From the NCBI GenBank assembly GCA_007026445.1, contig VDMD01000287.1:1-15160 (forward strand): a stretch of DNA of 15,160 bases, in the 5' to 3' direction. The stretch comes from Schizophyllum amplum. Taxonomy: Eukaryota > Basidiomycota > Agaricomycetes > Agaricales > Schizophyllaceae. Each line of letters opens with the position of its first letter. Positions within the stretch are counted from its first letter, which is position 1. The translations under genes were made by a program, and so were the position numbers. Below, piece by piece: positions 8,190-15,160 of this stretch. The notes beneath the pieces were generated by a model. The model had not been told where the DNA came from. It saw only the letters and a list, made by a program, of their open reading frames with translations, and did no database searches.

Positions 8190-9877
8190 ATGCATCCCAG
8201 CCTGGCTGTCCCCGAGCTCCTCTTTTCTGTATTCAGAGAGAGTGTTCTGGGTCAGAAGGATCTAGGCAGACTCTCCTTGGTCTGCAGTGCATGGAGCGAC
8301 ATTGCAAACATCTTTCTATGGAGGAGCTTGAACAGCTTGGTACCGCTGCTGCGCCTTCTCCCGGACGATGCTTGGTCGGTGCGTAATACCTTAAAGTACC
8401 AAATGAGTGCAAACTGACGACCAAATGAAGATCAGCCCCGGATACGGACGCCATATCGAGTTTGTCAGCGCATTCACATCGACAGTCCCGGACTCAATGC
8501 TGACGTCGATTCCAGACCCTGGAACGCAAACTGGTCGCAGAAGATTGGTCGGCATTCCACAAGCACACAGGCCTTGTCAGGCATCTTCGTCTTACATTCC
8601 ATGATGTTCTTATACAAGACCAGCAGCACATGATCCAGTGTCTACCGGCCACAACAACCGTTCTCCCCCATCTCCGTACACTTGTAATCATACAAGCGCC
8701 CTACTATGATCCCCAGTTCGACAGATTGCTGGCCGACTTCGTATGTCTCCTCACGCCCACCATCTCTTCGTTAACCCTGCGAAACATCGCGCTTTGGAAC
8801 GACACCGACTGGCGCCTAGTCATCTCGCACTGCCCGCGCCTCACTGAGGTGACGCTGTTTGACCGGCCCGTCCCTGATCTTGGTGTCGGGACGGATGACT
8901 CCCCGTTCTACACCACTCTATTCGACGCATTGGTGACATGCGACCATCTCGCCCGTGTCTCCATGGACGTCAGCATACCTTACAGCGACGAGCTGCTGCG
9001 TAGTCTCGCCGCGTGTCCCGGGCTTGAAAAGCTGAGTTTCGGGCTGGAGGCGGATGAGGATGGGTTCGAAGACGACGGTCTACCGCTTCATCCGGCCGCC
9101 ATTCCCTATCCTGGCTTTGCGGCACTGCGAGACCTCACCTGCACCCGCGGAACCGCTTCGCTCATTCAGTCCATTATCACGTGCGGTCGGAAGCGCGCAA
9201 TGTCGTCGATTGACTTGCTCGTTGGCATCAATACCGACGAGGAGTTGTCGGGAGTGCTGAGCACCGTCCACGCGCACTGCGACCACCAGGCTCTCGACAA
9301 ATTCTCCCTTGATGCCCTGCGCGACACAGAGATGTGGCCAGATGAGTACGAGGTCATAGTCACCTTGTCCAAGACGATGCTAGCATCACTCGCCGCATTC
9401 CGCTCCCTATCCGTCGTCGTTTTGCAAGGAATTTACAGCATTTCGTTCGATGTCGCGGACTGGGAGGACATCGCGGGATGGTGGCCCGAACTCAAGGAGT
9501 TCCATCTCGACATGAACACGGTGCCGCGCTGCCCGCTGTCCGCCCTCGCTCCCTTCGCCTACCATTGCCCGCTGCTCACAGCCCTCACACTTCCTATTGA
9601 TGCGAGTGTTGTGCCGGGCATCGAGGATGGGAGTGTCCGGTCTGGGGACGGTCGCAAGGGAACGCCGGCACCATCGCTTACACTCGCCGTCGGGGCGTCT
9701 CGTGTCGCGCATGTGGTCGAGACAGCGAGATATATCAAGCTACTCTTCCCCAACATAACTTCGCTGATCTCTGATGGACAGCCGTTTCGGAAGGCGCGTC
9801 AAGAGCGTCGCGCATGGCAGGAGGTGATGCAGATCATACGAGCAACTGCTCACCATGTCGCTCAAACGATAGGATAA
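8190..9877 (+). CDS. F-box protein with leucine-rich-repeat-like C-terminus
   Basis: Spliced from 8190-8378, 8431-8463 and 8516-9877, this gives 527 residues, a usual length for the agaricomycete F-box family. Residues 6-47 form the F-box: VPELL, an acidic/polar turn, DLGRLSLVCSAW and an FLWRSL end. LLRLLPDDAW follows. Exon 3 opens with the conserved-looking EDWSAFHKHTGLVRHLRL segment, then irregular leucine-rich stretches (LPHLRTL, ISSLTL, CPRLTEVTL, CPGLEKLSF, FAALRDLTC) that probably form a substrate-binding solenoid. Residues about 252-262 are an acidic insertion. By family knowledge the protein would link a target to an SCF ubiquitin ligase through Skp1; the target cannot be told. The start at 8190 (MHPSLAVPELL) matches the family; no earlier in-frame ATG was seen. 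Without splicing, the ATG at 8630 would wrongly appear as the start and lose the F-box. Minisatellites flank it on both sides. Confidence 0.88.
8379..8430 (+). other. Intron 1 of the F-box gene (52 nt)
   Basis: GTGCGT donor, CTGAC branch-site motif at 8413-8417 and AAG acceptor. It is phase 0, between the DAWS codons and ATCAGC. The exon 1 frame runs into a TGA within the intron if it is retained. Confidence 0.75.
8464..8515 (+). other. Intron 2 of the F-box gene (52 nt)
   Basis: GTCAGC donor (weaker than the donor of intron 1), CTGAC at 8500-8504 and TTCCAG acceptor. It is phase 0. Its removal is required because the exon 3 frame has a TGA at 8501-8503. A stronger-looking donor GTTTGT at 8460 would put exon 3 out of frame. 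Exon 2 between the introns is only 33 nt (11 codons). Confidence 0.7.
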
Positions 9878-9989
9878 CTCTTTGCTTGTGCTAAGTCATA
9901 GTGAATGTAAAGGCATGAGTAAATTGAGTAAATGAAGCACACGATTCTTGTTCACACGCGAGTCCTTGAGATGCTCGCGGCGGACCATT

Positions 9990-10980
9990 CTACACCTCCT
10001 AGCACGCCGCGCTCTTCTCCCTCCGTCACGCTCTTCCCCCTCCGCCGCCCTCTTCCCCTTCATACGCCCTCTCCTCGTCCCCTCCGCATCCGACCTCGCA
10101 CCTGAGTCAAATCTTTGGCTCAGCGCAAGCGCCCTCCCTACGCATTCGCATTCGAGCCCCTCCTCGTTTTCGCTCGCCTTCTACTGTAGGCCCCACATGG
10201 CCAGCGCATTCAGCGCCTCCTCCTCCTCCTCCTCCTCGCCATTATTCGCCCATCTCGGTTGCATCCGCGTCCTCCCGGCGGTATCGACGCCTTCCCCGCC
10301 CCTCGCCCCCCGGCGCAAGCGCCCTCCTCCCTCTCGCTCTTTCGCCCTATACGCCCCCCCTTCACCTTCTACGCTTCACCTTCGCCTTCTACGCCAAGCC
10401 TCGCCTTCTACGCCTCAACCCGCTCGCCTCAACCCGCTCTCGCCTCAACCCGCTCCCCTCTCGCCCACCTCCCCATCGAGCCCCCTTCGCCACTCCTCGC
10501 TCTCGCCTCAGCCCGCTCTCGCACCTCGTCGTCATTCCTTGCCCCCCTCGTCATTCCTCGCCTACCCGTCACATCGTCGTCCTCCCGGTGTCTTCAACGC
10601 CTCCAGAACCTTCCCCGCCCCTCGCCCCCCGCCGCAAGCGCCCTCCTCCCTCTCGCTCCCTCGCCTTCTAGGCCTCATCTCGCTCCCCTCTCGCCCCTCC
10701 TCGCTCTCGCCTCCTCCGTCTCTTCTCGCCCTCCCATCTCCCCTCTCGCTCCCCTCTCGCCCCTCGCCCATCGGCGCAAGCGCCCTCCTCGTTCTTGCCT
10801 CGACCCGCTCTCGCCCCAACCCGCTCTCGCCCCTCCTCGCTCTCGCCCCAACCCGCTCTCGCCCATCCTCGCTCCCGCCCCATCGAGTCTCTGGCACCCT
10901 CCTCGCCTTTGAGCCCGTTGCGCTCCCCCTCTCCCCTTTGCCCCCTTCCCCCCTTCGCCTCGTCTTGGCGCCCTCTCCTT
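9990..10980 (+). repeat. Pyrimidine-rich minisatellite with (CTC)n and a longer duplicated block
   Basis: The + strand is almost entirely C and T. Units such as CTCTCGCCCCAACCCG and CGCCTCAACCCGCT (10411, 10425, 10441) alternate. A (CTC)7 microsatellite lies at about 10217-10237. A longer block starting CGTCCTCCCGG recurs at 10268 and 10578, and a GCAAGCGCCCTCC element occurs four times (near 10125, 10314, 10635 and 10777), twice as the short palindrome GGCGC-AA-GCGCC. A 365-codon open frame crosses it, but its first codon is not ATG, its translation is low-complexity Ser/Pro/Leu, and I do not call it a gene. Confidence 0.8.
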
Positions 10981-10999
10981 GTCCTCGTCGCGCTCTCCT

Positions 11000-11570
11000 T
11001 GACTGCGATTGCAGGTCGTTGGACTGCAGGTCGGACCCTCCTTGACGGCGATGGCGGGTCGCCCATCCTTGCGCCCTCGATTGCAGGTCCCGTCCTCGTC
11101 ACGCCTTCGACTGCGGGTCGTTTGAGGCCTCGTCGAGTTGACGTCGAGTCGGACACTCGTCGTGCCTTGTATGCGACCGCAGGTTGGGTCGGTCGCCCTC
11201 CTCGACTGCAGTTCGTTCCCTCAACTTGCCTCCGGCAGCAGGTCGAGCGCTCGTCAAGCCTTGACGGCGGGTCGTTCCCTCGTGGTGGCGATGAAGGCGT
11301 CGAGTTGGCGGCGGCGGAGAAGTCGTGTGCCGAAGGTCGTCGAGTTGGTGTCAAGGGAGAGGAGGAGATGAAGTCGTTGAGTGAGTTGCCGGCAGCTCGT
11401 TCCCTCGTCCCGGAGATGAAGTTGACGAGTGAGTTGTAGGCGGAGACGTAGCCGATGCGGAGATCAAGTCGTCGAGTTGGTTCCGAAGGTCGTCGAGTTG
11501 CGCCTTTGACGACGGTTCGTTCCCTTGTCGGATTGACGGCGGCGATGTAGTCGTCGAGTTGGCGCTCGCC
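11000..11570 (+). repeat. Degenerate repeats, GACTGCAGGTCG and GTCGAGTTG motifs
   Basis: Variants of GACTGCAGGTCG recur every 25-60 bp between about 11000 and 11280. From about 11130 to 11560 the motif GTCGAGTTG recurs, often next to GGCGGCG or TCGTTCCCTCG. The periods are irregular. Short open frames exist on both strands, but none persists with a protein-like composition. Confidence 0.55.
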
Positions 11571-11650
11571 TGTTTAGGCCCCGCGCCTCTCGCCTTCGCA
11601 GAGTCGCCGCCCCCGCCGCTGAGGAGGCCAGCTGTGCGGATGTCTTCGTG

Positions 11651-11740
11651 AGATTGGCGGCGTCGAGACCAGTGAGGTTGGCGGCACAGATATATGAATG
11701 AGGTCGGCGGCGTCGAGACCCAGCGAGATGGCGGCAACCG
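11651..11740 (+). repeat. 50-bp tandem duplication
   Basis: The 15-mer GGCGGCGTCGAGACC occurs exactly at 11656-11670 and 11706-11720, and the following sequence (AGTGAGGTTGGCGGC versus AGCGAGATGGCGGC) continues the match, giving two 50-bp units. Confidence 0.65.
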
Positions 11741-11809
11741 AGCCACTATCGAGGTTTGGTCGAGTCGTGTTGTTCTCAACCGTTGCACTTGGACGGCAGA
11801 ACCCTCCCG

Positions 11810-12000
11810 CACGGACGGTGAAATCCTCAGCATCGTGGACGGACGTCTAGTATCCCCATTTTCGCGGATGGACGGCGAGATCCTCGTGGACTGATAGTGA
11901 CACCCTCGTCATCGTGGACGCATAAAGAAGCTCGCCATTGCGGACGGATGCTTGAGGTGCCCGTCGTTACGAACGGACCACGAGACCCTCGCTATCACGA
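11810..12000 (+). repeat. Degenerate repeat with CGGACGG and GAGATCCTCG modules
   Basis: Units of about 35 bp combine a GCGGACGG-like half with a GAGATCCTCGTCATCG-like half (near 11811, 11865, 11903, 11938 and 11973). The CGGACGG half resembles the core of the 6295-7545 array. Confidence 0.5.
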
Positions 12001-12389
12001 ATGATGCTTGCGTCTGCCACGACTGCTTATCCTCGCTGTGACGGCCCACGGTTCGTCGCTCTAATGATCACAGCGACGCGGTGGATGGCAGGTGGACTCT
12101 TGCTGTCGCCCACGGCCGCTTGCTTTCTCGCCCTAGCGATGCCCTCCGGTCTTCGCCGATGCGGGCGACGAGAAGACAGATCTCGTCGTCCAGTACGGCC
12201 GCTCTTTGTCGCCATCGTGTCGGCTCTCGATAGTATCGTCGAAAAGTCTCGCTCGTCCTCGCCATCGCGGAGCTGCTGCTCTCGTCAGCAGCGCCGGTCA
12301 TTGTTCTAGTCGTCCCGAATGGTCTCGTCCATTGCAAGGCCCCGCTCGTCCTAGCTGCCCGTCCTCGTCATGACTCGTCGCGAACAGCC
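12001..12389 (+). repeat. Weak CTCGTCGTC / CGCCATCG repeat zone; no gene
   Basis: Short CTCGTC- and CGCCATCG-type motifs recur (for example near 12184, 12210, 12250 and 12263). A 102-codon open frame beginning with ATG at 12001 crosses it; composition and context favour repeat-derived sequence over a gene. Confidence 0.4.
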
Positions 12390-13460
12390 TCTCAAGTCCG
12401 GGTGAGAGTCCAGCGACGCGCGAACATCGTCATGTCGTCCACGAAGTTGGAAGGGACTGTGCCCGTTTCAATGCCCCCACCGTCAACGCCAACTGCGCGC
12501 GGACCCGGAGCTGACTGAGCCCGGACTCACAGTGCTTCTTCGCCGCGAACAAGTACCGAAGTACTCCGCGGCGCCTCTGCTAACCGACTCGAGAGCTTCG
12601 AAAGAAAGGCGGACGACGCTGCGAACGCGGACATGGTGCCCGCGCACGCGCGCGCCCATCACGTCCTCCACCGGCGCGCGAGGTACTGCCTCCAGCGCCT
12701 CGTCACGATGCCTGCTGCACTATACTGCAGCTCGTGCTGCGTTGCGCCCGCGCCACCCGTCACACAGAAGCGCCATCAGCGCGAGTCCATGAGACGAAGG
12801 GGTGACTAGTCGGCCCTGCAAACGAAGCGCGAGAGAGTAGAGTATGATTGTGGAGGACCAAACGATTCTGCGCGCGGCGCAGCTCTGGATTGTCGTCGAC
12901 GCGTTCGTCGCGTTTTTTGGGCTGTTTCAGGAGGTTTTTAGGAGTACTAAGGGTGATCCTTGGCGAGGGCGATGGGAGTCCTGTTCTGTTGAACGCCGCA
13001 ATCCCGGTTGCATGTAGTCAGGCGGTGCCTCACGCTTTCTGGACAGAGACGCCAGTCAGATGATGCTTTGCCGACCGCAGGAGGCATGCACCTTTCGGCT
13101 TTCCTTCCCTTGCGCATATCCTCCGTGATGGAAGCCTGTTCAGACTCAAGCGCATGCGCAGACAATGAGCTAGGACGATATACGTCCCGCGCCGCCTCTC
13201 GCCGGAAATGGTGTATAGACAAGTTGAGATGCGCTGGTGTACAAACGCTGAAGCGACTTGCAGATGATCCGCACGCGAGAAGCGCGCGTCTATCGAGGTC
13301 AAACTGATAACAGAGTAAGCCAAAAGTATGGGGAATGATGTGAGCACGCACTATCTGGTGTTGTCCATGCATCCGCGTGCGTCATCTGAAAGTCCCTCCT
13401 GGATCATCCGTCGCGGCGTACAAACACAGATCACGCACACGCGCGCAGTACCGAGCTCGA
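12390..13460. other. Mostly unique DNA, no convincing gene
   Basis: This is the longest non-repetitive stretch outside the F-box gene. A + frame from ATG at 12432 is open to about 12807 except for one TGA near 12513; its second part (ANRLESFERKADDAANADMV) looks protein-like, and a CTGAC followed by CACAG (acceptor ending about 12531) could mark an intron around the stop. On the minus strand an ATG-started frame of 141 codons covers 12947-13372 without recognisable features. Neither is good enough to call. Confidence 0.35.
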
Positions 13461-13539
13461 GCGAAATCGTTATGTGGCGATTGGCAGGCGCGTATGGACG
13501 ATAACGCATAAGACCTTAGCGTCCGGTCGTGGACCTTTA

Positions 13540-14760
13540 GGTGTTCGATTGGCCTCGCACGTCCAGTTCACGCCCGCGCGAGTCCGATACGACCTCACGC
13601 ACTCGACGACACCTCGCAAGTCCCCCTCATCTCTCGCACGAGTTGTGTCCAATTCTTCTCGAATGTCCAATCGTGTGTCCACCGCGCCCCGAGCCCAGCG
13701 AGCCACGCGCGTCCTGCAAGCCTCGCGTATCTCGCTCGTCCCGAAGGTTCCGCGTATCCGAATCGCCCCGCCGTCTGCGACGTCCATCTCGCCCTGTATG
13801 TCCGAGTCGCCCCGCGCGGTAAGTGCATCGAACTGGTCTCGCGTGCTTGACTCTCCTCGCTCGTCAGGCGCGTCCATCTTGCCTCGTACATCCAGCCTAC
13901 CTCGCTACATCCAGCTCGCCTCGTGCGTCCGAATCGTCCAAAGTGTTCGGATCGCCCAGGTTCGACGCTCCTCGCGTGTTCGATTCGCCTTGCGTGTCCA
14001 GCTCCCGAGGTAGCGCGTCCAGCTCGTGCGTTCGAATTGTCCCGCGTGTCCGAATCGCGTTCACCTCGCCCCATATGTCCGAGTCGCTCAGCGCGCTGGA
14101 GTGCGTCGAACTGGTCTCGCGCGTCTGAATCGTCTGGCGTGTCCAGCCCCGCGTATGAAGTCCTTCGCGCGATCGAATCGTCTCCCGCGTTCATCTCGCC
14201 TCGCGCGCCTTGCTCGCCTCGCGCGTCCGAGCCGTCTGAAATTTTCGGATCGTCCAAAGTTTTCGGATCGCCCAAAGTGTCCGCATCGCCTCGCGCCTCC
14301 GATTCTCCTTGCGTGTCCAGCTCCCCTAAAGCGTCCAGATCGTGCGTCCGAATCGTGCCGCGTGTCCAACTCGTCGCCCGCGTCCACCTCGTCTCCCGCG
14401 TTCACCTCGTTTCGCGTGTCCACCGCACCTTCGTATGTCCGAATCGCCCCGCGCGCCGGAGGTCGTCGAACTGGTCTCGCGCGCTGGAGTGCGTCCAGCT
14501 CATCTCGTGTGTTCGACTCTCTCTTGCTCGTCCAGCGCGTCCAGCCTTTCTCGCGCGCCTTGCTCGTCTGGCGCGTCCAAATTGACCAAAGTTTTCGGAT
14601 CGCCCAGAGTGGCCGGATCGCCTCGCCACATCCACCACGCGTCCGAATCGCCCAAAGTGACGGATCGCCTCGCGTGTCCGAATCGTCTCGCGCGTCCGAA
14701 TTGTCTCGTGCGTCTGAATGTCGCGCGTCCTAATCGTCTCGCGTGTAGGCAGCCTCGGAT
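13540..14760 (+). repeat. 18-bp minisatellite with higher-order repeat
   Basis: The basic unit is about CTCGCGTGTCCGAATCGT; clear 18-bp steps are visible at 14669, 14687 and 14705. A longer pattern overlies it: TATGTCCGA followed about 40 bp later by TCGAACTGGTCTCGCG recurs at 13797, 14074 and 14434, and TTCGGATCGCCCA recurs near 13945, 14260 and 14597. Open frames of over 200 codons appear in several frames on both strands, which reflects a stop-free unit and not several genes. Confidence 0.85.
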
Positions 14761-15121
14761 ATTTAACCCCAGTTTGAGCGTCCAGCTCGCCCCGCTCGTG
14801 TTGTCCATTCCGCCCCTCCCAGTGCCTTATCCGCCTCGCGGCGGCGCATCCGATCCCCGCCGCGCGTTCGAGTCGCCTCTCGCAGCCGACGGGATCCCGC
14901 GCGATGGACGCTCTAGCGTGTCCGGCTCGCCTCGCGCTGGCGATGCGTCCAGGCTTTGCTCGATCGACGGGACTCCGAGCAATTGCCCCGTACATTCGAG
15001 ACATGAGACCGGGGGTTGTGGTCGACTGGAGGATGAGGGTCACGGTCGTGTCGAGATCGACTTCGTAACTTCTACAGACATCCCGCCCGAGAGTGGCGCG
15101 AGCTCGAGAGTTACGACTTGA
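14761..15121 (+). CDS. Possible gene 3' end, unrecognised
   Basis: One + frame, open since at least 14342 inside the minisatellite, continues for about 115 codons past the array to a TGA ending at 15121. Outside the array the translation has mixed composition (GHGRVEIDFVTSTDIPP near the end), unlike the Ser/Arg-rich array translation. No domain is recognised and no start, intron or promoter can be placed. It could be the last exon of a gene that recruited the array, or a chance frame; other open frames overlap it on the minus strand. Confidence 0.2.
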
Positions 15122-15160
15122 GGTGGTACGTGAGAGTCGAAATAGGCATGCACAGAGCAT

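Noticed and set aside
8630..9877. F-box protein taken as a 415-residue gene from the ATG at 8630
   Set aside because: The frame is open and conserved-looking back to 8516, and splicing to the upstream F-box exon restores the family's normal architecture.
9948..11045. 365-codon Ser/Pro/Leu-rich frame
   Set aside because: It starts at TTG, is pure low-complexity C/T-rich sequence, and follows the minisatellite boundaries.
13595..14733. Several 220-235 codon frames on both strands
   Set aside because: An 18-bp unit without stops gives long frames in several registers; the larger blocks (277 and 360 bp) do not keep a common frame.

Overview
The window looks like repeat-rich, GC-rich accessory DNA from a filamentous basidiomycete, probably an agaricomycete. 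That placement is inferred from one convincing gene: an F-box protein of the large, lineage-expanded agaricomycete type, interrupted by two 52-nt introns that each carry a CTGAC branch-site motif. There is no bacterial operon structure, no rRNA or recognisable tRNA, no CRISPR array and no telomere repeat.

Layout. 1-410: GC-rich DNA with four perfect short inverted repeats and a 48-bp tandem duplication, possibly the end of an LTR element. 425-4137: almost 3.7 kb open on the + strand with a single frame change. It carries about eleven diverged repeats that keep one reading frame, so it appears to encode (or to have encoded) a long repeat protein; a G5 run at 2843-2847, where three sister copies have G6, breaks the frame. 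3820-4140: a separate 142-151 bp repeat. 4560-4622: a nested hairpin. 5044-5408: remains of a second repeat protein whose two copies differ mainly at silent positions. 5895-5962: a run of small GTAC palindromes, followed by a possible two-exon small gene (5956-6400). 6295-7545: a purine-rich minisatellite. 8190-9877: the F-box gene with a 33-nt internal exon. 9990-10980: a pyrimidine-rich minisatellite. 11000-12380: several degenerate short-period arrays. 12390-13460: mostly unique DNA without a convincing gene. 13540-14760: an 18-bp minisatellite with a higher-order repeat. 14770-15121: an open frame that leaves that array.

The genes show no sign of a shared pathway. The common theme is amplification: tandem arrays with opposite strand composition lie on the two sides of the F-box gene, and two separate loci look like tandemly repeated coding sequence that has drifted and broken. 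The most interesting object is the 425-4137 locus. A neutrally evolving tandem array that diverged should hold tens of stop codons and many frameshifts, and this one holds a single 1-nt slip.
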